From: Sclerotinia nivalis
Taxonomy: Eukaryota > Ascomycota > Leotiomycetes > Helotiales > Sclerotiniaceae
Length of the DNA: 64,000 bases
Reading direction: 5' to 3'
Assembly (NCBI GenBank): GCA_029531795.1
Contig: JAPEIS010000012.1
Location: 620,001 to 684,000, forward strand
Shown: positions 21,161 through 31,846 of the stretch, one piece after another
Numbering within the stretch: position 1 is the first letter of the stretch
Layout of the letters: every line of letters starts with the position of its first letter
The notes under the pieces: generated by a model
Database searches by the model: none
Seen by the model: the letters and a program-made list of their open reading frames with translations, nothing else
Told to the model about the DNA's origin: nothing
Program-made: the position numbers and the translations under genes

Positions 21161-21956
21161 GATTGATAGTGTTGAATTAAATAGGTACTGATAGAATCAA
21201 AGAAAGTTGAGCATTTGTGCGCGAAGATGTCAATAAATACTGGTATTGGAAAGATGAGTTGTTTTGTACAACAATAAATTGTATGTACTCAGCTCGTACC
21301 CCCTATTACCTTATATTCAAAATGAGTCCGAATCAGATTCAAATTATAACATCGTTGAGAGGTTCTGTTTGCAGAGTGTTGAGGTAACACTTGTCTGAGA
21401 GGAGAGGTAGGAACTTCTGTAGATCCATCCATATCATCATAATCATAGCCTTACCTGGGTAAGTCTGGCCATCCGTTCGCGTAAACAATTGAAGAAAGCT
21501 CCACCCAAAGCTTTGTCAACCAGTTAGAGAGCTCCACTGAGGCGAGAGCAATCCTTCCATTCTAATGATAGAACTTTTTAATCCCGAATGCCGATCAATC
21601 AAAATTGTATCACATGACAAGAGTGCTCCTCCACTTGCCTAGTTGAGCCCCCTCACCAAATTTCCAGGGCAGAAACTTTCAAACGAAAGATTTTTTTCGA
21701 GTAATTCAATTCGTCCTTTCAATTCCCCCTCCCACTCCCAAATTCTTTCATTTTGCGGTCCGCTACAAGGCTGGCTGCATTTTATCCCACCATCACAACG
21801 TCTCACTTACTTCTCAAACGTATCTTCTCTTCTTTTCAACCCACATCGTACTCTCCAGCAGCAAACTCTGCTTTTTTAAACAATAACAAGAGCCTACTTA
21901 ACTGTACGGTTCTATTTATAAATCAAAAGAGATCTTACGCAAAAAAGAAGAGCAGA
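21161..21956. other. Divergent intergenic region with an open leader before OLA1
   Basis: This region separates the divergent peptidase and OLA1 starts. It contains CT-rich promoter-like DNA at 21650-21760. In frame with OLA1 the sequence is open from 21705 to the ATG at 21957 but contains no ATG; the encoded leader is basic and Ser/Thr/Asn-rich and ends QKRSYAKKKSR. See the findings for its possible meaning. Confidence 0.6.
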
Positions 21957-23514
21957 ATGCCTCCAAAGAAGGTCGCCGAGGAGAAGAAGGTGTTGCTGGG
22001 CAGACCTGGTAACAACTTGAAGAGTGGAATTGTATTTCTCTCTTCATTCTAGTTGTCTAAGACATGAACTGACTCCAAAAATAGGTCGGTCTTGCAAATG
22101 TCGGCAAGTCAACACTCTTTCAAGCTATTACCAAGTGCTCCCTTGGTAACCCCGCAGTAAGTTTCAGAGGCCCGAGTTCAATATTTATATTATCAAAGCT
22201 AACGCTAACGTCAACAAGAACTTTCCTTTTGCAACTATCGATCCCGAAGAATCTCGTGTCATTGTGCCCGATGATAGATACGACTGGCTTTGCGAAAAGT
22301 ACAATCCTAAATCCAGAGTTCCAGCACATCTTACAATTTACGATATCGCCGGTTTAACTAGAGGTGCATCAAAGGGTGAAGGTCTCGGAAACGCTTTCTT
22401 ATCGCATATCCGTGCTGTTGATGCTATCTTCCAAGTCGTCCGTTGTTTCGATGATGCCGAGATTATTCACATTGAAGGAGATGTTGACCCTGTCCGAGAT
22501 TTGACTATTATCAGCGATGAACTTCGTATCAAAGATATCGAGTTTGTTGAGAAGGCACTTGAGGCTCAGAAGAAGTTGACTCGAAGAGGTGGTCAATCCC
22601 TTGAGATGAAAAAGCTCAAAGAGGAAGAAGCCACCATCGAAAAGGTCTTGGCTATGCTTAACGATGGAAAGGATGTCCGAAAGGGTAACTGGTCACCAAA
22701 AGAGGTATGTGTCAAGTTTTCATCTACGTCTCCCCAATTCCTTAAACGATGACAAAAGGCCATGAGGCCTGATAATCCCAGCTCGTCGAGTGCCTCACAA
22801 TAAACGCAGAGTGCATACTGAGAGAAAAAACCTGTTCTGATATTTCGATAATCCACTACATTTTTGAATGATTTGTTTAAGCTATATACTTACTTAATTC
22901 TTCACAGATCGAATGCATTAATCCTCTCTTCCTTTTGACTGCCAAACCAGTCGTCTACCTCATTAACTTGAGTGAAAAGGATTACATCCGAAAGAAGAAC
23001 AAGCATTTGGCAAAGGTTATGGAGTGGATCAAGGAAAATGCAGCTGGCGATCCAATCATGCCAATCTCCATCTGCCTCGAGGAGCGATTGACTCGATTCG
23101 CTACTGAAGCCGAAGCTAAAGAGGAACTTAAGAATTTGGGTGTTGAATCCGCTTTACCTAAGATTGTTACCGCCATGAGAAAGGTTTTGGATCTTGGAAG
23201 TTTCTTCACTACAGGTACAGATGAAGTCCGTCAATGGACTATCAGAAATGGCACCAAAGCACCACAAGCTGCAGGAGTCATCCACGGTGACTTCGAAAAG
23301 ACCTTTATTCAAGCTATCGTATACAACTTCGGCGTATTGAAGGAATTTAATGGAGATGAAGCTGAGATTAAAGCCAAGGGAAAGGTTATGACTAAGGGTA
23401 AAGATTACGTCGTTGAAGATGGAGGTAAGGAGATCATGTTCTATTTTTGTCTTGAGTTATCACTAATCATGTGTAGATATCTTATTGATCAAGGCCGGTG
23501 CTGCAAAGGGATAG
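21957..23514 (+). CDS. OLA1: Obg-like ATPase 1 (YchF/Ola1 family)
   Basis: Five exons (21957-22031, 22085-22156, 22219-22704, 22908-23424, 23477-23514) give 395 aa, the usual family length. The protein starts [11 protein letters not shown] like other Ola1 proteins. P-loop is GLANVGKST (residues 27-35); switch region contains [15 protein letters not shown]3 is DIAGL; the G4 position reads NLSE instead of NKxD, which underlies ATP preference in this family. A coiled-coil insert ([15 protein letters not shown]) and a C-terminal TGS domain follow. Ola1 is a cytosolic ATPase linked to ribosomes, the proteasome and stress responses. All introns are phase-consistent, and the last exon supplies only [12 protein letters not shown]. 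Confidence 0.96.
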
Positions 23515-24823
23515 ATGCATTATATCAAAATACCAATTCAATGAAGTTATGCCAATATTTAAGTTTTACATTTCTCATTGCTAGCATGTGACATTGCCGT
23601 GTTGTTTGTGCGTCCACTCCACGCTAGTGCAATCATGATATCGTATTTTATACCTTTGGGACTGCCGGGTAGTGTCATCCACCAGCATATACAAGTCGGC
23701 CTTTAATTGCTATTCCTGTCATCATAGCTCTGTAGTCTTTGTCCAAAAGATGCCCCAAACAATTATATTCGCCATTTTCCCCTTTCTTGCTTGCCTTTAT
23801 CTTGGTAGATTTCTACATTGACTCCAAACCTCGCTCGTTTAACGTCTAATTCATACGAACATAGAGCCTCAATTTCATATTGACTTGAAGAATAGGGGTT
23901 CTTATAGCCGGGTTAATTCAGATAAGAGAATCTTTAGTTTCTACACTTCCTTGGTACATTCCATCAATACATCCCAATAATATATCCCAATACTATATCT
24001 GATCAATATATCTCATCAATACATCTCATCAATCTAGCTCCAGGAGAAGATGGAGAAGATCTACACCTACTCGTGCGGCCAAAAAGTATGCAACTATGAA
24101 ACTCTGGGTGTGTACCTCAAGATGGTAAACTATAAGAGGAATGACCTACTCGTGCTGCCAGAAAGTATGGAACTCTGAAACTAAAGAAACCAGTTTTGGC
24201 TATCCTATCCTCTTTATTATTTGACTCTAAATCTCCCTGCGGTGTATGAGTATATGGGCTTCATCTTCGAATAGAGTTCAGATGAGTCTCTAGCTTCGAT
24301 TGGGCAATTGGATGAGCCGCACTCAAATTGCTCCATGGATAATTTCTAGGTAGCTTTCAATGAAGGTTGTTTTACTCCCACTTGAGTAATAAAGGGTACT
24401 AGTCTGAAGTCTGAGGTAGATGACCACAAGATGCAAGTTGAGATTGGATATTGGGTTGATGCTTTTCTATATTAGAATTAGAGTCCAGGGGATAGATGTG
24501 AGCATCATTCAAAGTTACCAGGTGATTACATAGATTGGTTTATTTTCCAATATTTTGTGTCTTATATCCACATTCACTTGTAATTCTCAGCCTTATGGAG
24601 GAGGTCAAAAAAGTGCATATCAGGTCTGTATTTCCCACCATAGCTACTCGAAACCCCACCATATAAATTGGCCACTAGAACCTTCCATTTTTAGCCACCT
24701 ACTCGAGTACAAGCTCGAATATTAGACAAACTTACAAAATCATTACAGACATCTTTCTGCATCTATATTATACTCGAATCCATCGCTTCTGAATTATCTT
24801 TCGAGTCAAACATATTGCCCATC
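23515..24823. other. Intergenic stretch with short repeats
   Basis: No gene is visible between OLA1 and SGT2. It includes a degenerate run of CATCAATA-type units around 23965-24040 and a 39-bp direct repeat (24065-24103 and 24144-24182). The final 100 bp, with a start at 24824, would be the SGT2 promoter and leader. Confidence 0.65.
24065..24182. repeat. Imperfect 39-bp direct repeat
   Basis: Copies at 24065-24103 and 24144-24182 both begin ACCTACTCGTG and end GAAACT, differing at four positions, offset by 79 bp. It is a local intergenic duplication of unknown origin. Confidence 0.7.
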
Positions 24824-25976
24824 ATGGCAACTACTAAACAACGTCTTGCCCTCTCCATCATCGATTTCCTCTCTACCTCCCTCACCGATGGTACCCTCAG
24901 CGAAGAAGAACGTGAATCCATCGAAATCGCCCAAAACTGTATTTCCGAGTCCTTCAAAGTCGATCCTACAGATGCCACTCCCAAAGATTCTCAAAACCTT
25001 CTCCAAATCTACAGTGTCTATAAAAAATTAAGACAATCCCAAGCAGCAGCCGCTCCTCCCAAACCTGCCGATGAAAAGCCAACTGGCAAGCAACCTAGCG
25101 AAGGACAAAAGAAAGAAGCCGAAGGATTAAAGAGTCAGGGAAATGCAGCTATGGCTAAGAAAGATTATAAAAAAGCGATTGATTTATACTCGCAAGCTTT
25201 GGCTATTATCCCCGGTAACCCAATTTTCTTGAGTAATCGCGCAGCTGCATACTCGGCTTCTAAGGATCATGAATCTGCAAAGGCGGATGCAGAGGCAGCA
25301 GTTGATGCTGATCCTAAATATACAAAGGCATGGTCTAGATTGGGACTTGCGAGATTTGCATTGGGAGATGCGAAGGGTTCGATGGAGGCTTATGAGAAGG
25401 GGATTGAGTATGAAGGAAATGGAGGAAGTGATGCTATGAAGAAGGGTTATGAAACCGCGAAGAAGAGAGTGCAGGAATTGGAAGCTGGAGGAGAAGATGA
25501 AGATGAGGTTGCTGAGAGAGGTGCACCTGGTGGTGGTGCAGGTGGTATGCCTGATTTGGCTAGTTTGGCGGGTATGTTTGGTGGTGGAGCTGGTGGTGGA
25601 GGTGGTGGAATGCCTGATTTGAGCTCGATTATGAGTAATCCCATGTTTGCGAGCATGGCTCAAAACTTGATGAGTAACCCGGATGCGTTGAATAGTATTA
25701 TGAGTAATCCTAGAATACGCGAGATGGCTAATCAATTTGGTGGGGGTGGTGGTGGTGGTGGTGGTGGTGGTGGAGCGGGGGGTGCGGGGGGTAATGGGGG
25801 TGGAATGCCGGATCTTTCGAGTTTGATGAATGATCCTTCTATTGCTGAGATGTAAGTCTTGTCTTCGCATTATATCAATCTCCTGTTCAGGAATTCATAC
25901 TAATATTATCAACAGGGCTAGAAACTTAGGTGGAGCAGGAAGAGGTGCAGGTGCTGGACGTGGTGCCCCTCAATAA
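24824..25976 (+). CDS. SGT2: Small glutamine-rich TPR co-chaperone Sgt2
   Basis: Exons 24824-25851 and 25916-25976 encode 362 aa. Residues 1-75 form the N-terminal dimerisation domain that binds Get4/Get5. Residues 105-225 hold three TPR repeats (KSQGNAAMAKKDYKKAIDLY, LSNRAAAYSASKDHESAKAD, KAWSRLGLARFALGDAKGS) ending in a Lys-rich cap, which bind Hsp70/Hsp90 tails. The C-terminal substrate-binding region has Met/Asn-rich MSNPMFASMAQNLMSNP blocks separated by long Gly runs. Sgt2 hands tail-anchored membrane proteins to the GET pathway in the cytosol. The intron is 64 bp. The polyglycine run at 25740-25790 is coded by GGT/GGG repeats and may vary in length between strains. Confidence 0.95.
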
Positions 25977-26363
25977 ACGAATGACTTTGTGGTTAGCAGT
26001 GAACGATTCCCTTGAGAGCACATTTGATTCGTTGGTTCATGACGATATGTTACGAGAGGATGGATAGATATGAATAGTCATTATAAACAAATATCATATA
26101 GCCTAATTAGTACCTTGTGTTTTTGTAATGAAAATATGTGTTTCATGAATTGCCTGGGAATCTATGGTGTTGCTGTGATTTTGTGAACTTGTGGTTTTGT
26201 ACACTTCTTTAGTGTCTGTTATTTCATCATTATATGCATGTGCATCGTGAAACCCATTGCAGCATTCATCGAACCACAAACCTCGTCCTCACACCATATC
26301 CCTTCCTTCACACCCAACCAGCCATTACCAGCAACCCCAGCCTTTCATCCAACCCTCTAGCCC

Positions 26364-27651
26364 TCATCCAGCACCCATCTCATACCTAATCAAAACCCCA
26401 TGATCCAACCCCGGTTCCATTTCAATTGGTCTACCTACCCCCTCCATTTCATATCTTATCCATCTTTCTTCTCCTTCTTCCCCTTCTCCTCCTCCTCTTT
26501 CTCTTCTTTCTCTCTCTCTTCCCATTCTTTTCCCCTGCATTTCTTCATCACCTATCTCCTCATTCTCGGGCTTCGTTTTTAGGAGAGTAGTTCTTTTATT
26601 AAAGAGGAAAAAAGCCATGAATAGAAAACAAGCGAGTCCAAGTACGACGAGGAGAATGCTGACTGTGATGCTGATGCTGATGTTGATGGTGGGGGATGTA
26701 GTGTGGAGGGGGGTGCAGTAGATTGTCGGCGTTGGAGTCGGTGGTGAGGGGGAGGAGGAGGAGGAGGAGGAGGGTGGGATGGAAAATGAAGAGGTGGTAA
26801 GGGAAGAATAATTGGATGGGGAGGTTGGTGAGGATAAAATTGACGCTGAGTTAAGGTATTGTGTGAAGATATAAGAAGTAGGGATTGGAGAAAGTTTGCT
26901 TGAAGTACTTTGGAGATTGATTGGTGAGGATGAGCTGGTTGTGTGGGTAGCAATAGTTGAGAGAGTGGCGAAAGTCCAATTTGAAGGATTGTGGGCTGAA
27001 ATCGTAGAGGTGGAGGCGGCGATGGTGAAAGGAGGAACTCGGGATGAAATGTTGGTAGAACGAGTAGTTTCCGTGGCTACAGGAGAAGAAGCTGATGTCG
27101 AAAATATTAAAAGTGTACTATTGGCCGGGGTCCGTTCAGCAGCCGCTGACGATTTGGAGGGCGGATTATGAGTTGTCTGAGCTGGTGGAATAGAATAGAC
27201 ACTGATTTACATTAATACTTTGCAAACTAAGAGCTTAGAGCCAAGCATGTGCTTGCTTACCTTGAAACACAAGTGGTAGCACCCCGTCCAGCACCTTTCC
27301 CACCATCCGAAGTACATTTTCCTGAGCAGTTGAATAAGTTCGGTACAGTGGGAAGGACTGTCGGCTCTGACGTCGTATATTGCTCCATCATCTCGTTAAG
27401 CAAAAGGAATCACTTGAGGACGACCAGAAGACCTAGGTCTGACTTTCGGGCTCTCCGGTGAATTCAGTGAATCCAGCAGCATCAACTATATCCGTATTTC
27501 AGCGACAGAGAAGACGTAACGACTGGCTAAAGGAAGTAGTCAAACCACAGTATACTTCTCTCTAGATCAAAGAACGAAATCTAAGACTCACAAAGGAATA
27601 GATTACCATAATAACTGCCATGAAGACGGATATCGATACCTTTTCACGCAT
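26364..27651 (-). CDS. Mucin-like Ser/Thr/Pro-rich single-pass membrane protein (5' end tentative)
   Basis: The last exon (26364-27201) is firm: about 280 codons, mostly Ser, Thr, Pro and Asn (a heavily O-glycosylated ectodomain in fungi), then a membrane segment ITVSILLVVLGLACFLF and FFLF followed by a KR-containing charged cytoplasmic tail. A preceding exon (27261-27391) joins in frame through a 59-bp intron and carries Cys residues (LFNCSGKCTSD, ATTCVSS). A candidate first exon at 27592-27651 encodes MREKVSISVFMAVIMVIYSF, a good signal peptide, ending at a gtgagt donor. How it joins the middle exon is unresolved. The layout resembles fungal cell-wall sensors or adhesion-type proteins, but no named domain is visible. 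A long proline-rich frame overlapping it (26579-26953) is a shadow. Confidence 0.5.
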
Positions 27652-28990
27652 CCCTTCCAGGCCTATCCACACCCATTCCACGTACACCCACCACCTACAG
27701 CTATCACAAGCAAGCAAGCGGCGTCTTTACTAAGCTATTCCCCATATCCAAAAACACGATGAGCTCAAGGCCATCACACTTCTCCAGTATCACAAGATGG
27801 AATCATTGTAGGGCTGGTATGCACGCTATGAGATAAAGTTTAGGCGAAGGAATTCACTTCGACGCAAGCGAATCCTTTGGGCGCTAAATTAGTCCTATAG
27901 AAATGTTATCGTACCACATTGTCTCGGTAGATGTCTTGAATTGTCATGGGTAAATCCTCCATCTTTCTTTAAGATGAATAGTTCACTGGCTTCATCGTGG
28001 CATATGCGCAAGGATTTATGCTATCTCAAACTAATATGAGTGTCGAAATGGTTGATGTGGCATTGCGAAATGTCGTTGATTTCGGACACTTGGTGAAAGT
28101 TTAACGACAGCCGATACATTCAAGAGTATATCTGCACAGAAGACATAAAAGCCGACCGCTTAATATTGAAATACGAAACGATGTATGAAGTCAGATTATA
28201 TATCGAAACACCTCCATACCCCGTGTTAGCCACAATATGTACTTACAAGTGGCTATCGAAAAATACATGTAACCCCAATATGTAGTATGGAACATAGGAG
28301 GTACCTCTCCAACATAGGGCAACGGCACAGAAAGCCAAATCATGTTACCGACTAATGAAACGACGTCAATCTTCGCGAGACTTCCCAAAATGATATCAAG
28401 GATGATATGAAAATTGTGATACGATGGGAATGATTCCAAAGCGACGATATTTCCGCAAATACACAAGCAGAGGAAGTTGTATACGAAGTGGGTGGGTGAT
28501 ATACCAATGGATAGGTAATCTAGAAGATTGGAGGAGTGGAAGGATTTAAAGTTGAGATGGTAGGAGTCGACAGGTAGTGGTGACCACGCAAAAGGGTTGC
28601 ACAAAAGTCGAGTTGGGCACAACACGTGATCGTGCAATCAGATTTGGGAATGTGAGATTGAAATTTACCCCACCATCTCCATCACATGTTGAAATTGTTG
28701 TGGCCGTGAGGATTCATTACTTTCCGTTCCGAGAGTGTTGCTGTTAATCCTGTAGGATTGTACCTATTTACCTATTCTGCAAAGAAACAATTTCCCGCAC
28801 ATTAATATGGCACATCATAAATGTCCGAACAAACACATACATATATTCAGTGATGACCTCGACAATGGCCCAAGAAATTATTATGCATCCTCAAAAAAAA
28901 AAACAATATGGAACTTCAAGGGATTCTTTCAATTGGTATTCTTCTTAATTGTATCCTAACGCCTGATATAAGACCAGCTCATACCCCAAA
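27652..28990. other. Intergenic stretch, no confident gene
   Basis: A 148-codon minus-strand frame at 28191-28637 has hydrophobic patches but begins at a non-ATG codon and lacks usable splice extensions. I treat it as non-coding. The remaining sequence shows nothing recognisable. Confidence 0.55.
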
Positions 28991-30018
28991 TTACTTCTCT
29001 TCTGGCCAAACATTGTAACCAAAGGTATCCTTCATGTTAACGAATCTAGTCGCTCTTCCCTCTGCGACCTTGTTAACCGCCGCGAAATCATCTTCACTAA
29101 GGGTGATCAATTTCGCATTACTGGCGATTCTTCCTGGGTTACTGCTCTTGGGTAGAACAGCATATCCTCTCTTTAATCCCCATGCGATCAATACCTGTGC
29201 CAAAGAAACACCATTCTTCTCTGCGATAGCATTGAGGTCTTTGTTGGTAGATACCTTCTCACCGGTACCAGGAACTTGGTCTTGACTTCCTAATGGTGAG
29301 TAGGCAACAGGTACGACCTCTCTGGAAAGACAGTAGTCGATGAGTGTTTGCTGTGGGAGGAAAGGATGGATTTCGATTTGGTTAATGGTAGGCTTAACCT
29401 CAGCAAATGCCAAAAGTTGTTCAAGCCCTTTCTCGGTCCAATTCGAAACACCAATAGCTTTTGCAAGTCCCTCCTTGTATAACTTCTCCATCGCTCTCCA
29501 TGTTGGCTCTGGGTTTTCTGTCAAATCCTTCTTGATCACGTACTATTCACATGTTAGATTTTTGCCCTTGCAGAAGTTTAACCAATCAGTGTGCTTACCT
29601 TGCCATCAGCGCCAATCTTTACTGATCTATCCTCATTCTTCTCTGCGGCAATTGGCCAATGAATCAAAAACGCATCAATGTATGGTGTTTGTAGCTTCTC
29701 TAACGAGTTCTTCAAACTCCATTCAACATCTTCGGGATCGTGAAGGTGATTCCAGACTTTTGTGACGATGAAAATATCGGATCTCTTCACACTTGGATTG
29801 GCAGCAAGGAATTCTTTGACACCAGTTCCGACTTCACCCTCATTTTGATAAAACCATGCACAGTCCAAATGTCTGTATCCTGCATTCAGTGCTGCCACGA
29901 CAGCCTTGTGTGTTTCTCCTACGCTACCCTCATTGGCAAATGTACCGAAACCAAGAGCTGGCATTTGAACTCCATTGTTCAATTTGATCAAAGGACCTGT
30001 TACTGCTGGTGCTGCCAT
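28991..30018 (-). CDS. Aldo-keto reductase, NADPH-dependent
   Basis: Two exons, 29599-30018 and 28991-29542, with a 56-bp intron give 323 aa, the normal AKR length. The catalytic tetrad is complete: Asp52 and Tyr57 in LDCAWFYQNE, Lys87 in IVTKVWNHLHDP, and His120 in FLIHWP. Other landmarks are GFGTFANEG near the N-terminus, AIGVSNW, NQIEIHPFLPQ, VAYSPLGSQD and the cofactor-binding VLPKSSNPGRIASN. It should reduce aldehydes or ketones to alcohols in the cytosol, in the manner of yeast Gcy1/Ypr1-type glycerol or aldehyde reductases. The natural substrate cannot be assigned. No neighbouring biosynthetic genes suggest a cluster role. Confidence 0.94.
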
Positions 30019-31846
30019 ATTGTATAGAGTTGTAAATTATTTTTGTGTTGTATTGGAGGGGTAAAGAAAGCGGGGTATAATTTTGATTGTAAAATTGTAT
30101 ATCTTTTCAAAAATGGGTGGGATGAATAATTTAATCTTTTCCTGCCTATGCTGTGTTAGAGTATGTAAGTAAGTAATACGTATATGTATCAACAGAAGCT
30201 TCTAGTCATGATACAAACTCTGCAACTGCGCTGCACGACTTCTTTTCGGGATCGATCTCAACAACATCGAAAAATGACGTATCATGTCCCCTCTCATGCC
30301 CCCCATAAGGTTCTGTCTAACGTGTGCTAATAGTCATGAAACCCACTTGAGTCAGGGTCCAAATAGTGGGTACAATTGAGGGGATGAAGGAATGGATGTT
30401 GAGTATGATGAAAATATCAATGATGAAGGAGTGTACGTAAGAAGAGTTTGTATCTCGCCTGCTTGAGTTAACCTTAACGTTACTTGGCAATACCGTACGC
30501 AGTTTGTTGTTAGCCCTGATATCCTCGAGTATAGTATAATTTGTAGCAAATATGGTAAAAGGGCCGCGAGTTGACATGAAAGAAAAACCGGTAACCAAGT
30601 TTTTATTTCATTCTCCATATTCTCCGTAGTGTTGTGTCTGAGAGTTGAAGTTGTCAGCTTGCTTGCTTGCTTTGGAAGGCTACCAAGGCTGGCCAAGGCT
30701 GTCTATCAACTATACCTTAGGATCGGCTCTCACGCCTTATTTCAATGAGATTGTCGCTTACTAATCAATAGAAAAAGATTTATCCGAGCTTAGGCCAAGA
30801 TTCCGGTAAACTCTATTTCCGTCAACTTCCCCTTCATCGCAGACCCTGAATCGCCAAATACCTAGATATTGGTAGGTGGATATGTACACTGTACTGTATG
30901 AAGCTCAATATCACCATTCATGATGCAAATATCTTGATGTTACCTGGTCAAGAGAGACAACAATGAGAGACAACAATAAAAGCCAACGCATAAGTCCATT
31001 TGAACTTCTCACTTTCTTGCCAATTACCTCTCTTACCATGGTATCCAATGTTGATCGCCATCGCATGAGAAAAATAGGTAAGAAGTACATAAAAAAATGG
31101 ATCCCCTTAGCAAAAAATTCCTGCTAATCAACACCGGTGTATGTATAAAGGGTATAAAAGATCTACTTAGTACTTATGATACGACATGGACCATGGTTAA
31201 CTAATCGGGCATACTGCGGTGTTGTCTGTCTGTGTGTCTATTTCTCACCTCTCATATTCTTTATTGTGGCCCCCTAGACGTCATGCCGGGTCCCTTTTCC
31301 TTACATCTTATCCACCCAAATTATTTCATGAATGCAACAATAAATCCACATTATTGCCTTATCTGAAGCACCAAATATCAAAATTGGAAAACTAATTCCC
31401 TTCATTCGTAGACGTAATGCCACCTACAATCTATCAGGATCCGCTTTTGATACAAAACTTTTCCACGCCGGTCAAGGGCGGCTTTGATTATACAGGTATT
31501 TATGTTTCAATATACTTTGACGGATCATGGTAGTGGGTCTTAGTGCATGTTTTCGGCGAGGTGAAGACGACACTCCGTTGCAGATACGGATCCAATCATG
31601 CAGTACTATGAGCTCACTTGCCTCAATATCGGCATCAATACACGGTTTGCCTAACAAGTTCTTCCTACTCATTCTCTAGCTTGGTTTCAAGAACCTAATT
31701 TTTAGATATATACGCTCTGCCCCGCACATTATTTGACTTTTTGATCTCATACTTCTCTTTCACTTCCATCAACGATACCATCTACAGATAATCTTCTCTT
31801 CTACACAAAACCTTCACACTTTTTAACCTCAAACCTTTATTTCAAA
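30019..31846. other. Divergent intergenic region (AKR / HAD protein)
   Basis: No gene is visible in these 1.8 kb. The two flanking genes are divergent, so this holds both promoters. The final 120 bp before 31847 are CT-rich with CTTCTCTTCTACAC-type tracts typical of a strongly expressed fungal promoter and leader. The middle portion is AT-rich without recognisable repeats. Confidence 0.65.

Noticed and set aside
26579..26953. 124-codon proline-rich minus-strand frame
   Set aside because: It overlaps the mucin-like exon in another frame; only the other frame continues into a proper membrane segment and charged tail.
28191..28637. 148-codon minus-strand frame with hydrophobic patches
   Set aside because: Non-ATG start, no convincing splice partners and no recognisable motif.
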